A stretch of DNA of 64,000 nucleotides from Halosimplex pelagicum (GCF_013415905.1 NZ_CP058909.1:558001-622000); one strand, 5' to 3'; numbered from the stretch's first letter, positions 48,992 through 58,707 are shown. Translations and numbers: made by a program. Notes: generated by a model from the letters alone, not told the origin.

Positions 48992-50455
48992 GTGACGCTG
49001 GCGGGCGTCGACCGCTACGACCCCGGTCGGGTCGGCGACGTGGGCGGTCGCGCGGTCGTCCTCGGCGGGAGCGTCGCGGGGCTGTGCGCGGCGCGGGTGC
49101 TCGCCGACGGCTTCGACGAGGTGGTCGTCGTCGAGCGCGACCCGCTACCCGACAGGCCGGTCGCCCGCGACGGCGCCCCGCAGACGAGCCACCCCCACGC
49201 GTTACTCACGGCCGGCCAGGCGGTGCTGGAGGATCTCTTCGTCGGCTTCGGCGAGGACCTGATTCGGGCCGGCGGCCTCGTCGTCGACACCACGCGCAAC
49301 TTCGTCGAGTACCAGCGCGGCGGCTTCGTCGCTCCCGGGACCGAGCGGACGCCGACCTACTGCGCCACCCGGCCGCTGTTCGAGCACGTCCTCCGCCGGC
49401 GACTCCGCGAGCGCGACGCCGTCCGCCTGCTGAGCCCCTGCCGGTTCGTCGGCTACCGGACCGACGACGCGGGCCGGGCGGTGACCGGCGTCACCGTCCG
49501 CGACGGTGACGGGCCGACGGAGACGCTGGCCGCCGATCTGGTCGTCGACGCCACCGGTCGCGCCAGTCGGACGCCGGAGTGGCTCGACGACGCCGGGTAC
49601 GACGCCCCGCCGACCGACCGGGTCGAGATCGACCTCCAGTACAGTTCGGTCCGGATCGAGCGCCCGCCCGCCGACCGGCGAGTAGTCAGCGTCCCGCCGG
49701 ACCCGCCGCGGACCCGCGGCGCCGCGCTGATACCCGTCGAGGACGGCCGATGGGAGGTGATCCTCGCCGAGATGCGCGCCGACGGCGGGCCGACCGACCG
49801 CGCCGGCGTGGTGGCGTTCGCCGAGGACCTGCCGGTCGACCTGGTTGGGGACCTCTTGCGCGACCGCCCGTGGGTCTCCGACGACGTCGCCCGCTACCCC
49901 TTCCCCGCGAGCGTGCGCCGCCGCTACGAGTCGCTCGACCGGTTCCCGGAGGGGCTGGTCGTCACCGGCGACGCGATGGCGAGTTTCAACCCCGTCTACG
50001 GCCAGGGGATGTCCGTCGCCGCCCTCGACGCGCTGGTCCTCCACCACGCCCTGGCGACCGGCGGGCTCGACCGTCTCGGGCCCCGCTTTTTCGACCGGGT
50101 CGCGCCGGTGCTCGACACCCCCTGGCAGTTGGCCGCCGGCGCCGACCGCGGGTTCGCGACCGGCGACGGGTCGGCGTCACTCGGGACGCGCCTGTTCGAG
50201 CGCTACTTCGACCGCCTGCTCCGGCGGGCTCACGAGGACAGCGCCGTCGCCGCGGCCTACCAGGAGGTCGTCGGCCTGGAGCGACCGCCGACCGCCCTGC
50301 TCCGCCCGGCCGTCCTCGCGCGAGTCCTGCTCCCGCTCGGCGGGGACGCCGAGCGGACGGGACCGCCGCGGACCGCCTCCCCCGCCTCACAGGGGCCGCC
50401 CCTCGCCGATGACGAAGGTGCCGTCGAACGCGACCGCCCCCAGCGTCCGACCTAA
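48992..50455 (+). CDS. FAD-dependent oxidoreductase/monooxygenase
   Basis: A 487-residue flavoprotein with the dinucleotide-binding motif VVLGGSVAGLCAARVLADGFDEVVVVERD (residues about 21-50). The second FAD motif VVTGDAMASFNPVYGQGMSVAALDALVL near 325-352 matches the GD...P motif of the aromatic-hydroxylase/geranylgeranyl-reductase superfamily. A GTG at 48992 starts the conserved N-terminus. Homologues are annotated as FAD-binding monooxygenases without known substrate. Its last 69 bases overlap the 3' end of the convergent decarboxylase-like gene. Confidence 0.85.
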   Translation: MTLAGVDRYDPGRVGDVGGRAVVLGGSVAGLCAARVLADGFDEVVVVERDPLPDRPVARDGAPQTSHPHALLTAGQAVLEDLFVGFGEDLIRAGGLVVDTTRNFVEYQRGGFVAPGTERTPTYCATRPLFEHVLRRRLRERDAVRLLSPCRFVGYRTDDAGRAVTGVTVRDGDGPTETLAADLVVDATGRASRTPEWLDDAGYDAPPTDRVEIDLQYSSVRIERPPADRRVVSVPPDPPRTRGAALIPVEDGRWEVILAEMRADGGPTDRAGVVAFAEDLPVDLVGDLLRDRPWVSDDVARYPFPASVRRRYESLDRFPEGLVVTGDAMASFNPVYGQGMSVAALDALVLHHALATGGLDRLGPRFFDRVAPVLDTPWQLAAGADRGFATGDGSASLGTRLFERYFDRLLRRAHEDSAVAAAYQEVVGLERPPTALLRPAVLARVLLPLGGDAERTGPPRTASPASQGPPLADDEGAVERDRPQRPT

Positions 50456-51181
50456 TTCCAGGCCGCGCAGGCGCTCGCCCAGCGGATGGCGGCCCAGCGA
50501 GTAGGCGCCACCGAACGGCCGGGCGCCGAACCGCCCGGACAGTTCGAGCGGTTGATATCGGAGCGCGCCCCCGGCCCCGGTTTCGGTGTGCGGCCCGGTC
50601 TCGCTCCCGGGGCCGCCAGCGATCCCGGCTTCGCCCGTGTAGCTCGCCGTCTCGACGGTCGCCCGGAGGCGCGGTCGGAACGGCGCCTCCAGCGTGAGGG
50701 CGTGCCCCCGCTCGTCGCCGACGGCCGTCCGCCGGCGGTCGCCGCGGTCGGTGATCCGAACGTCGGCGACGGACTTCGGATACCCCCATATCTCGACGCC
50801 GAGCGCGCGTGCCGGCTCGGTGGTGACCGGGAGCGCGGCGACGTAGCCGCCGAGCGCGCCCGTCGATCCCGAGAATCCGCTCCGGAGCGCGGCCAGTTCC
50901 GGGACGGGGCCGTCCTCCGGCGTCGCCGCCAGGAGGACGCCGAACTCCTCGTAGGGCGCCATCGCGTCGTCGCCGATCCGGCGGTAGTCGACCGAGAGGA
51001 GCGCGACCGCGGCGCGCCCGGGAGCGATCCGGACCGGCGCGAGACCTCCGGGGAGCCGCCCGGCCACCGCCCCCGCGTCGGCCGTGACGGCGACCGCCGT
51101 CGCTTCGGCCTCGGTTTCCAGCGGCACGGCGACCTCGTGGCCCGTCGAGAGGGTTCGTGAACGGGGCGTCCGGTCGGACAC
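50387..51181 (-). CDS. acetoacetate decarboxylase family protein
   Basis: A protein of about 264 residues with the family fold (GHEVAVPLETEAEATAVAVTADAGAVAGRLPGGLAPVRI...VALLSVDYRRIGDDAMAPYEEFGVLLAAT) and the Schiff-base lysine region EIWGYPKSVADVRI. Relatives decarboxylate acetoacetate or act on other keto acids, and many have lost that activity. The preferred start is GTG at 51181 (SDRTPRSRTLSTGHEV); the frame stays open to a GTG at 51280, but that extension is Ala/Thr-rich and unlikely. The 3' end overlaps the FAD gene on the other strand by 69 bp. Confidence 0.8.
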   Translation of the reverse strand: MSDRTPRSRTLSTGHEVAVPLETEAEATAVAVTADAGAVAGRLPGGLAPVRIAPGRAAVALLSVDYRRIGDDAMAPYEEFGVLLAATPEDGPVPELAALRSGFSGSTGALGGYVAALPVTTEPARALGVEIWGYPKSVADVRITDRGDRRRTAVGDERGHALTLEAPFRPRLRATVETASYTGEAGIAGGPGSETGPHTETGAGGALRYQPLELSGRFGARPFGGAYSLGRHPLGERLRGLELGRTLGAVAFDGTFVIGEGRPL

Positions 51182-51304
51182 GTACGCCGATCCGGGCGAG
51201 TTCGCCGAAAGGATGTCGGTGGCGCCGTCTGCGGAGGCGGTCGCGGCGGTAGTGGTCGCGGCAGTGGCGGCCCGTCTCACCCGCCGGTTCCGTGCCCGAG
51301 GGGA

Positions 51305-52276
51305 CTACTCGTGGCCGTACACCGGAACGGGGTGATACGGCTCTTCGAGGTACTCCACGTCCGAGTCGGACAGCGACACGTCCAGCGCCTCGACGGCCGC
51401 TTCGAGGTGTTCGACGCTCGACGTGCCGACGATCGGCGCGTCGACGGCGTCGTTCTGGAACTGCCAGGCCAGGGCGATCTGGGCCATCGTGACACCCTCG
51501 TCCTCGGCCAGCTTCTGGACGCGCCCGTTGATCTCCTCGCTGCCCGGCCCCTCGTGGTAGGGCGTCCCGTAGTCGATCTCGTGCTCGCCGCGGTCGGTCG
51601 ACGTGAACTCCTCGTGGGGGCGGGTGAGATAGCCGGCGGCGAGCGGACTCCAGGGGATGACGCCGACGTTCTCCCGGTCGCAGACGGGGTACATCTCGCG
51701 TTCCTCCTCGCGGTAGGTCAGGTGATACAGGTTCTGCATCGTCTCGAAGCGGGCGAGGCCCTCGCGGTCGCTGACCTGCAGCGCTCGCTGAAACTGGTGG
51801 GCCCACATCGAGGAGGCGCCGATGTGGCGGACCTTCCCCCGGGAGACGGCGTCGTCGAGCGCGCGTAGCGTCGTCTCGATGGGCGTGTCGTCGTCCCAGC
51901 GGTGGATCTGGTAGAGGTCGACGGTGTCCATGCCCAGCCGGTCGAGCGAGTGGTCGAGTTCCTGCTCGATCGTCTTGCGCGAGAGCCCCTCGGCGTTGCG
52001 GTGCTCGCTGGCGCCCGAGAAACGGACTTTGGTGGCGACGACCTGCTCGTCGCGGTCGTAGTGTGCGAGCACGTCGCCGAGGATCTCCTCGCTCTCGCCC
52101 GCCGAGTAGGTGTTCGCGGTGTCGAAGAAGTTGACGCCCAGGTCGATGGCCCGCTCGACGAGTTCGCGCCCCTCGTCCTCGTCGAGCATCCAGTCGCTGC
52201 CGCTCCCGAAGCTCATGCAGCCGAGACAGACCTTCGAGACCTCCATGCCCGTGGAGCCGAGCGTGGTGTACTCCAT
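51305..52276 (-). CDS. aldo/keto reductase
   Basis: A 323-residue NADPH-dependent (alpha/beta)8-barrel reductase. The N-terminus MEYTTLGSTGMEVSKVCLGCMSFGSGSDWML, FFDTANTYSAGESEEILGDVL (catalytic Asp and Tyr), the ATKVRF Lys strand, DLYQIHRWD (His) and the cofactor segment IVGTSSVEHLEAAVEAL all match the AKR family (voltage-gated potassium channel beta/YhdN-like branch). The substrate is unknown. It is upstream of the decarboxylase-like gene on the same strand, so the two may form an operon handling keto compounds. Confidence 0.93.
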   Translation of the reverse strand: MEYTTLGSTGMEVSKVCLGCMSFGSGSDWMLDEDEGRELVERAIDLGVNFFDTANTYSAGESEEILGDVLAHYDRDEQVVATKVRFSGASEHRNAEGLSRKTIEQELDHSLDRLGMDTVDLYQIHRWDDDTPIETTLRALDDAVSRGKVRHIGASSMWAHQFQRALQVSDREGLARFETMQNLYHLTYREEEREMYPVCDRENVGVIPWSPLAAGYLTRPHEEFTSTDRGEHEIDYGTPYHEGPGSEEINGRVQKLAEDEGVTMAQIALAWQFQNDAVDAPIVGTSSVEHLEAAVEALDVSLSDSDVEYLEEPYHPVPVYGHE

Positions 52277-52398
52277 GGCGAACGGACGGCGCGGGCGGAC
52301 GTAAAACGACCGCCAGCGGAAGCCCGGGATCGCCCCGTGGCGCTTCCGCGGCCCCGCGGCCGCTACTTTGACAATGCGAGACCCGAAACGTGTAGTCC

Positions 52399-52764
52399 AT
52401 GGTAATCGATGACGAGGGCGCGCTGGTCGAGGCCCTCCGGGGGCTGGCCGGGGACGCCCTTCGCGTGGTCGCTACGTACGACAGGGACGGCTACAACCCC
52501 GTCTACGTCGCCCCGGGCGCCGAGGAACGGGTCCGCTCGCAGGCCGACCGAGTCCACGACGAACTCGTCCTCCAGGGGCTCGGCCGGGGTCACCTCGAGG
52601 ACCTGTTCGACGCCGGCGACCTGCAGTGTTCGATCCACCGCTTCGACGACCTGACCGCCTTCCACTTCGCCAGCGGCGAGTTCTCCGGGTTGTTTGTCAG
52701 CGTCGACTCCGAGGCGGACCTGCCGCTGGCGACGTTCTCCGAGACGTGCAAGGAGTACGTGTAG
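52399..52764 (+). CDS. conserved haloarchaeal protein (DUF7522-like), 121 aa
   Basis: A soluble protein of 121 residues: MVIDDEGALVEALRGLAGDALRVVATYDRDGYNPVYVAPGAEERVRSQADRVHDELVLQGLG, and a second half with DLQCSIHRFDDLTAFHFASGEFSGLFVSVDSEADLPLATFSETCKEYV. I recognise it as a common haloarchaeal hypothetical resembling the dimeric HalX/HalOD-linked family without a known role. No motif gives a function. It is divergent from the aldo/keto reductase. Confidence 0.7.
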   Translation: MVIDDEGALVEALRGLAGDALRVVATYDRDGYNPVYVAPGAEERVRSQADRVHDELVLQGLGRGHLEDLFDAGDLQCSIHRFDDLTAFHFASGEFSGLFVSVDSEADLPLATFSETCKEYV

Positions 52765-52846
52765 CGGCCGTCCCGGACGGTCCCCGGACGCGGCGGCGCG
52801 GTCGGCCGGTCCGGACCACCGCCGGGCGCTCCGAGTCCGCGCCGGG

Positions 52847-52854
52847 TTTATATT
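52847..52854 (+). promoter_or_regulatory. TATA box of the DUF460 gene
   Basis: TTTATATT lies 23-30 bp before the GTG at 52877. The spacing predicts transcription starting at or next to the start codon, a leaderless mRNA, and it helped decide between GTG codons at 52871 and 52877. Confidence 0.65.
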
Positions 52855-52876
52855 CGCATGCTGCATACGCGTGCGT

Positions 52877-54856
52877 GTGAGCACCCGTACGAGTGCGCTG
52901 GACGCCGTCGTCTTCGGGGTGGACGTCCAGAGCGGCGACGTGCGCGGGGACGTGTCCTACGCGCTGGTCGCCTTCGACGGCGAACACGTGGACCGGGACG
53001 TGGTCTCCCGGCGGAAGCTCCGCCGGCTGATCCGCGACGAACGGCCCGCCATCGTCGCCACCGACAACATGTACGAACTCGCGGAGAACAAGGACGCGCT
53101 CGTCCACTTTCTGGGGGAACTCCCCGACGAGACGACCCTCGTCCAAGTGACCGGCGCCGAGCGGCCGGAGCCGCTCTCCCGCGTCGCCAACCGCCACGAC
53201 GTGCCCTACGGCAAGGACCCCATGAAGGAAGCGGAGGCCGCCGCCCGCCTGGCCGCCAACAACGTCGGCCAGGTCGTCTCCGCCTTCACCGACGAGACGG
53301 AGATCAAGGTCTCGCGCGGCCGCTCGACCGGCGGTGGCGGCGGCTGGTCCGAGGACCGCTACACCCGCCGCATCCACGGGTCGGTCAAGAAGCGCACCCG
53401 CGAGGTCGAGTCCGACCTGCAGGATGCGGGCCTGGACTTCGAGCGCGAGGAGACCGAGAAGTACGGCGGCTTCTCCAACGCTATCTTCACCGTCGAGGGG
53501 CGCCCGCGGGACATCCCCGTCTCGAACGAGCGGGCGGGCGACGTGCGCGTCGAGGTCGAGCGCGTCCGCCGGGACGGCATCGAGTTCCGCCCGCTCGCCA
53601 AGCGCCGGGACCACGTCGTCGTCGGCGTCGACCCCGGCACCACCACGGCGGTCGCCATCGTCGGCCTCGACGGCGAGGTGCTGGACGTGCTGAGCACCCG
53701 CACCGCCGACAGCGCCGAGGTGACCGAGTGGATCGTCGAGCGCGGCCGGCCGGTCATCGTCGCCGCCGACGTGACGCCGATGCCGAACACGGTCGAGAAA
53801 CTGCGCCGCTCGTTCGACGCCGCCGGCTGGACGCCCGACCGGGATCTGCCCGTCGACGTGAAACAGCACCGCACCCGCGAGGAGGGCTACGACAACGACC
53901 ACGAGCGCGACGCCATGGCCGCCGCCTTCGGCGCTTTCGACGCCCACAGCGACCAGTTCGAGCGCATCGCCGCGAAGGTCCCCCCCGGCCAGGAGGTCGG
54001 CCCCGTCGTCGCCCGCGTCGTCGCCGGCGGCGAGAGCGTCGAGACCGTTCTGGAGGACCTCCGGGACGACGGCGGCGAGGCTCCCGAGGAGGCCGAGGGG
54101 CCCGACAACGAACAGTCACCCGAGCAGAAGCGGATCTCACAGCTCGAATCGCAGGTCGCCCAGCTGCAGTCCCACGTCGAGAGCCTGGAGGAGACGGTCG
54201 ACGAGAAGGACGACCGCATCGACGACCTGGAGGGGAAGCTCTCGGAGGCGCGCAGCGAGACCCGCGTCGAGGCCCGCAAGGACCGCGAGGTCACCCGGCT
54301 GGAGCGGGAGAACCGCCGCCTGAAGGGCGAACTCGACGAGCGCGAGGAGCGCATCGACGACCTGGAGGGCAAGCTCGAACGGCTGAAGGCGCTCTGGAAG
54401 CTCGACCACTCGAACTTCGCGGACATCTCGGAGAAGAAAGAGGGCCTGACGCCGGTGAAGGTCGTCGAGCAGTTCACCAGCGACGCCATCGACGACGCCG
54501 ACGAGCGGTTCGGGCTCGCCGAGGACGACGTGATCATGTTCCGCGACGCCTCCGGCGCCGGCGCTTCGACCGCCGACAAGATCGTCGACGTCGACCCGCA
54601 GATCGTCCTCCGCGACGGCGGCCTCTCGGATATCGCCGACGAGATCCTGTTCAAACACGACATCCCCGTCGCGCCGGTCGAGATGGTCACGGTTCAGGAG
54701 GTCGACGAACTCGCCGTCGCCCGCGAGCGCGAGGTCGAGGCGGCCATCGGGGACTGGGAAGACCGCGCCGAGGAGCGCGAGCGCGAGCAGAACGCCCAGA
54801 TGGTCGACCGGCTCATCAGCGAACACCGGGCCGGCGACCGCGGCGAGAGCGACTGA
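52877..54856 (+). CDS. DUF460 family protein (RuvC-like nuclease fold with coiled coil)
   Basis: A 659-residue archaeal protein. The N-terminal region (VSTRTSALDAVVFGVDVQSGDVRGDVSYALVAFDGEHVDRDVVSRRKLRRLI) and a second block (RDHVVVGVDPGTTTAVAIVGLDGEVLDVLSTRTADSAEVTEWI...QHRTREEGYDNDHERDAMAAAFGAF) look like RNase H/RuvC-type folds with the VGVDPGTTT and DNDHERDA acidic motifs. A coiled coil spans about residues 415-510 (QLESQVAQLQSHVESLEETVDEKDDRIDDL), with a C-terminal domain after it. The family is archaea-specific and uncharacterised, and the motifs suggest nucleic-acid processing. GTG start chosen from promoter spacing. Confidence 0.85.
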   Translation: MSTRTSALDAVVFGVDVQSGDVRGDVSYALVAFDGEHVDRDVVSRRKLRRLIRDERPAIVATDNMYELAENKDALVHFLGELPDETTLVQVTGAERPEPLSRVANRHDVPYGKDPMKEAEAAARLAANNVGQVVSAFTDETEIKVSRGRSTGGGGGWSEDRYTRRIHGSVKKRTREVESDLQDAGLDFEREETEKYGGFSNAIFTVEGRPRDIPVSNERAGDVRVEVERVRRDGIEFRPLAKRRDHVVVGVDPGTTTAVAIVGLDGEVLDVLSTRTADSAEVTEWIVERGRPVIVAADVTPMPNTVEKLRRSFDAAGWTPDRDLPVDVKQHRTREEGYDNDHERDAMAAAFGAFDAHSDQFERIAAKVPPGQEVGPVVARVVAGGESVETVLEDLRDDGGEAPEEAEGPDNEQSPEQKRISQLESQVAQLQSHVESLEETVDEKDDRIDDLEGKLSEARSETRVEARKDREVTRLERENRRLKGELDEREERIDDLEGKLERLKALWKLDHSNFADISEKKEGLTPVKVVEQFTSDAIDDADERFGLAEDDVIMFRDASGAGASTADKIVDVDPQIVLRDGGLSDIADEILFKHDIPVAPVEMVTVQEVDELAVAREREVEAAIGDWEDRAEEREREQNAQMVDRLISEHRAGDRGESD

Positions 54857-54990
54857 CGCAGCGGCCGGCGGGGCCGCTCCGGCGCACTGCCGTCCTCCCC
54901 CGCCGCCGTCCCACTCACCGCCGACCCACCGGCTCCTTCTCGACGACTGTCGTGTCAAGTTTTTTGTCGACGGGGCGAGCGAGGGCGGGT

Positions 54991-55440
54991 ATGGCTGGGA
55001 GCCAGCGCACGGAACTGGGGGTCGAATCGGCGGCGAAAGTAGCGGGCATCGCGGCGATCGCGGTCGTCTTCGGGAACATCGCCGTCAACGTGTTCGAATC
55101 GATGGCGGCGGGGCAGTTCGCGAGCCCCGTCTCGCTGACGGGGATCCAGTACGCGGCGATCAACGAACTCACCACGGTCGCGGTCATCGGGTCCGTGCTG
55201 GTGGTGTTCGTGCGCGGCGTCGACGCCGAACTCGTCGCGCAGGCCAGCGGCGTCGTCTACGCGGTGGGGCTCGTTCAGACGCTGCTGTTCGAGGTGCTCG
55301 GAGCGTCGTTCGACCCGCGGGTCGGTCTCCTGCTCGCGCCGCTGTCGGTGGTGCTGTACTTCCTCGGGTTCGTCCTCGCCTTCTACCTCTACTTCGAGAC
55401 CGACATCGTCGACGGCCGGAGCCGCGATACGACCGCGTAG
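54991..55440 (+). CDS. haloarchaeal four-helix membrane protein, 149 aa
   Basis: A 149-residue protein with four hydrophobic segments (about residues 15-35, 55-75, 85-102, 112-135) and short charged ends. A TTTTTT run at 54960-54965 lies about 30 bp upstream and might terminate the preceding DUF460 transcript. No catalytic motif. Function is unknown. Confidence 0.65.
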   Translation: MAGSQRTELGVESAAKVAGIAAIAVVFGNIAVNVFESMAAGQFASPVSLTGIQYAAINELTTVAVIGSVLVVFVRGVDAELVAQASGVVYAVGLVQTLLFEVLGASFDPRVGLLLAPLSVVLYFLGFVLAFYLYFETDIVDGRSRDTTA

Positions 55441-55506
55441 GGGGCGAGCGACGATACGACTGCGCAGGAACGCGGGCGGCCGGCAGGAGCGGCGCGATAC
55501 CCTCGG

Positions 55507-55695
55507 TCAGACCATGCCGCCCATGCCGAACGACGCCAGCAGGTTCGTCACGACGCCGTAGAGAATCAGGCCGACGCCGGCGACGACGAGACCGATCCCG
55601 GCGGCGATCAGCGGTTCGACCGACGCGATGAGTCCGATACCGCCCAGGATCACGAGGATGCCGACGATCCCGGCGGCGCCGAGTTTGTCTATCAC
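55507..55695 (-). CDS. small two-helix membrane protein (DUF7470-like), 62 aa
   Basis: A 62-residue protein: VIDKLGAAGIVGILVILGGIGLIASVEPLIAAGIGLVVAGVGLILYGVVTNLLASFGMGG. The two glycine-rich hydrophobic helices recall GxxxG-type packing, and the start GTG at 55695 gives the form seen in haloarchaeal homologues. A longer frame to 55749 adds unlikely residues. Function is unknown. Confidence 0.65.
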   Translation of the reverse strand: MIDKLGAAGIVGILVILGGIGLIASVEPLIAAGIGLVVAGVGLILYGVVTNLLASFGMGGMV

Positions 55696-55768
55696 GTCTC
55701 CGCTTGCACTCGGCCGGGCCTTAACCGTTTCAGTCTCCGTAGTTCGCACTCACGGTCGGCTTCCGTCC

Positions 55769-56182
55769 TCAGTACTCGAAGTCGGCCTCGACGTTCTGGG
55801 CGGCTCGCACGAGTTCGGTGACGGCCTCGCGATTGGAGAGCAGTTCCATCTCCGAGCCCTCGAACTCCAGGGAGCCGCCCATGACGGCCTCGGTGATGTC
55901 GAGGTCGTCCTGCAGGAGGTCGACCCACACCGCGTAGGGGCCGGCCAGTCCGAAATCGTAGTCGGCCTCGGGGTCGTGGCCGCGCGCGGCCACGCAGGCG
56001 CCGTCGGCGACGACCACGGTGAGGACGACGGGCTCGCCGTCGTAGCGGTCGTCGGGGAGGATGGCGAACCGGAAGGTGGCGTCGAAGCCCGCTGCGGCCG
56101 CCTCGAAGGCGTCGCGGTCGTTGAGTCGCGCCTGGAGCCGGTCGGCCCACGCCTCCGCCTCGCCGGGCAGCGTCGGTGTCAT
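55769..56182 (-). CDS. SCP2 sterol-binding-like domain protein
   Basis: A 137-residue protein resembling the SCP2/lipid-transfer fold: WADRLQARLNDRDAFEAAAAGFDATFRFAILPDDRYDGEPVVLTVVVADG, then LQDDLDITEAVMGGSLEFEGSEMELLSNREAVTELVRAAQ. The pattern of beta strands followed by the GSLEFEGSEMELL segment is characteristic. Such proteins bind lipids or act as accessory domains. A role in haloarchaeal lipid or CoA metabolism is only inference. Confidence 0.75.
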   Translation of the reverse strand: MTPTLPGEAEAWADRLQARLNDRDAFEAAAAGFDATFRFAILPDDRYDGEPVVLTVVVADGACVAARGHDPEADYDFGLAGPYAVWVDLLQDDLDITEAVMGGSLEFEGSEMELLSNREAVTELVRAAQNVEADFEY

Positions 56183-56275
56183 CGTGTGTGGTGTGGTCCC
56201 CTCCGCGGCTTTGACCTTTCGGGTTTCGCGGGGCGGCTCGGCGTCGCCGTCCCGACCCCGTTTCCCCTCGCCGCC

Positions 56276-57058
56276 TCAGGTCCCGCCGTTCTCGAACTCC
56301 AGCACGACGGGGCGGTGGTCGGAGACCTGCACGTCGATCACGTCGCAGCGGGTGGGCTCGATGTCGGGGGAGGCGAGGAAGAAATCGAGGGTGCGGGTCT
56401 CGGAGACGAGCGAGTCGAGCGGGCGCTTGGGCACCGTCTCGCCGGGGTCGTGGAGGACCAGGCCGGTCTCTTCGAGGGCGTCCTCGACCTCGGCGAGGCC
56501 GTCGTAGGCGTTGAAGTCGCCGGCGACGACGACGCGGTCGCGCTCGGCGACGATGGCGGCGATCTCGTCGAGCTGTTTGCGGCGACCGCGGCCGCTCATC
56601 GCGAGGTGGACCGCGAAGATGGAGAGATCGCCGATGCGGACCTCCGTGACGAGCCGCTTGGGACCGGTCTCCAGGTAGTGCGCTTCGATGACGGCGTCGA
56701 TGTCGTCGCGGACGAGCAGGCCGTTCGAGAGATGGGAAAGCACCGGGAGCCGGCCGAGGACGTTGCCGTCGCCGTACTTGGCGTCGGCGCGGGCGTGGTA
56801 GGCCAGCCCGCGGTCGGTCAGCGCCTCCGCGAGGCGGGTGACCTGGCCCTCGGTCATGGTGCGGGCCGAGCCCTGGTCGACCTCGAGCAGGCACACCACG
56901 TCCGGGCGCTCGTCGGCGATCACGTCGACGAGGCGCTCGGTGGCGCGCTGTTCGGCGGCGTCGTCGCCGAGCATCGCCCGGTGGGGTTTCAGCGCGTAGT
57001 CGCGGAGCGATCCGTCGTAGTCGAGCAGGTAACCGGCGTTACACGAGAGTATCTTCAC
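56276..57058 (-). CDS. endonuclease/exonuclease/phosphatase family protein, second
   Basis: A 260-residue EEP-fold hydrolase: MKILSCNAGYLLDYDGSL (Asn site), DVVCLLEVDQGSARTM (Glu), IFAVHLAMSGRGRRKQLDEIA (His), VVVAGDFNAYDG (Asp/Asn), RTLDFFLAS and SDHRPVVLEF. The catalytic set is intact. It differs from the EEP protein at 21.8 kb and is not a recent duplicate. The substrate is unknown. A 238-bp gap with no evident feature separates it from glnA. Confidence 0.88.
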   Translation of the reverse strand: MKILSCNAGYLLDYDGSLRDYALKPHRAMLGDDAAEQRATERLVDVIADERPDVVCLLEVDQGSARTMTEGQVTRLAEALTDRGLAYHARADAKYGDGNVLGRLPVLSHLSNGLLVRDDIDAVIEAHYLETGPKRLVTEVRIGDLSIFAVHLAMSGRGRRKQLDEIAAIVAERDRVVVAGDFNAYDGLAEVEDALEETGLVLHDPGETVPKRPLDSLVSETRTLDFFLASPDIEPTRCDVIDVQVSDHRPVVLEFENGGT

Positions 57059-57296
57059 ACGTTCTCCGTCGCCTGAGGCGGCGACCGACCGTCCGTTGGG
57101 GGGACAGAGCCGGTATGGGCTTATAAATGCGACGGTGACCTGTCGACGGGCGGGACGGTCGCCACCGGTGGCCAGGGCGCGGAGAGACGGCTGGCGAGAA
57201 GCGAAACGCGGGTCGGGCGGCGCGCCCGCCGGAGCGTCGGGGCCGCGGCGAGCGACTGGCCCGAAACGATCGTGGGCCGACGCGGTGTCGGACCGG

Positions 57297-58667
57297 TTAG
57301 AAGGTCTCGAGGTAGCGGTCGAGTTCCCAGTCGGAGACGTCGACGCGGTAGTCGTCGAACTCCTGGGTCTTCGCTTCGACGAAGTTCTCGTAGACGTGCT
57401 CGCCGAGGGCGTCCTGGACGACCTCGTCGGATTCGAGGGCGTCGAGGGCCTCGCCGAGGTTCGTCGGCAGCGTGGTGATGCCGTACTCCTCGCGCTTCTG
57501 CTCGTCGAACTCGTAGATGTTCTCGCGAACGGGGTCGTCGCAGTCGAGGCCGCGCTCGATGCCGTCGAGACCGGCGTGGATGAGCGCGGCGAAGGCGAGA
57601 TAGGGGTTACACGACGGGTCCGGGAACCGAGCCTCGATGCGGGAGGCGGTCGGGACGCGCGCGGCGGGCTTGCGGATGAGCGCCGAGCGGTTCCGGTCGG
57701 ACCAGGCGACGTAGACCGGCGCCTCGTAGCCCGGGACCAGTCGCTTGTAGGAGTTGACCGTCGGGTTGGAGACGGCGGCGATGGCCGGCGCGTGGTCGAG
57801 GATGCCGGCGATGAACTGCTTGGCCGTCTCGCTCAGGTCGAACTCGTCGTCGCCGTCGTGGAAGGCGTTCTCGCCGTCCTCGAACAGCGAGAAGTGCGTG
57901 TGCATCCCCGAGCCGTTGATCCGCGGGATCGGCTTGGGCATGAAGGTGGCGTGGAGGTCGTGCTCGGCCGCGATGGCGCGGACGACCGAGCGGAACGTGG
58001 CGACGTTGTCGGCCGTCGACAGCGCGTCGTCGTACGTGAAGTTGATCTCGTGTTGGCCCTGGGCGACCTCGTGGTGGGAGGCCTCGATGTCGAAGCCCAT
58101 GTCCTCGAGCCCGAAGATGATGTCGCGGCGCACGTCCTGGGCGAGGTCCTTCGGCGCGAGGTCGAAGTAGCCGCCGGCGTCGTTGGTCTTCGTCGTCGCG
58201 CGACCCTCCTCGTCCTCCTCGAAGAGGAAGAACTCGGGCTCGGGCGCGGCGTTGACGGTGTAACCCATCTCCTCGGCGCGCTCGATGGCGCGCTTGAGCA
58301 CCCCGCGCGGGTCGCCCGAGAAGGGCTGGCCGCTGGAGGTGTCGATGACGTCACAGATGAGGCGGCCGGCCGCGCTGTCGTCGTTGTTACGCCACGGCAG
58401 CACGGCGAACGTCGACGGGTCCGGGTCCAGGCGCATGTCCGACTCCTGGATGCGGACGAAGCCGTTGATCGACGACCCGTCGAAGTAGATGCCCTCTGTG
58501 AACGCCTTCTCGGCCTGGTCGGCCGGCACCGAGACGTTCTTCACTGTCCCCAGAATGTCCGTGAACTGCAGGCGCAGGAAGTCGACGTTCTTCTCTTCGA
58601 TCTCGTCGAGTACGTCCTGTGCCTCGGCGGAGAGACCCCCGTCCGGTTTCGCGTTTTCGCTTGTCAT
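57297..58667 (-). CDS. glnA: glutamine synthetase
   Basis: A 456-residue type I glutamine synthetase assimilating ammonia into glutamine. Motifs: [38 protein letters not shown], the metal/Glu site [25 protein letters not shown], the ATP loop [17 protein letters not shown], and the C-terminal [26 protein letters not shown]. The ATG at 58667 was chosen over an upstream GTG. It is divergently transcribed from an Lrp-type regulator, a conserved haloarchaeal arrangement that suggests nitrogen-responsive control. A TATA-like element lies about 30-40 bp upstream. Confidence 0.97.
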   Translation of the reverse strand: MTSENAKPDGGLSAEAQDVLDEIEEKNVDFLRLQFTDILGTVKNVSVPADQAEKAFTEGIYFDGSSINGFVRIQESDMRLDPDPSTFAVLPWRNNDDSAAGRLICDVIDTSSGQPFSGDPRGVLKRAIERAEEMGYTVNAAPEPEFFLFEEDEEGRATTKTNDAGGYFDLAPKDLAQDVRRDIIFGLEDMGFDIEASHHEVAQGQHEINFTYDDALSTADNVATFRSVVRAIAAEHDLHATFMPKPIPRINGSGMHTHFSLFEDGENAFHDGDDEFDLSETAKQFIAGILDHAPAIAAVSNPTVNSYKRLVPGYEAPVYVAWSDRNRSALIRKPAARVPTASRIEARFPDPSCNPYLAFAALIHAGLDGIERGLDCDDPVRENIYEFDEQKREEYGITTLPTNLGEALDALESDEVVQDALGEHVYENFVEAKTQEFDDYRVDVSDWELDRYLETF

Positions 58668-58695
58668 GTTGATCGACACCAGAACGGTGTGCCCC

Positions 58696-58707
58696 TATTA
58701 TTAAAAC
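58696..58707 (-). promoter_or_regulatory. putative glnA promoter
   Basis: On the minus strand, GTTTTAATAATA (58696-58707) stands 30-40 bp before the glnA ATG, an AT-rich island suitable as a TATA box. The divergent lrp gene begins 128 bp from glnA, so its product could bind between them. Confidence 0.55.
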
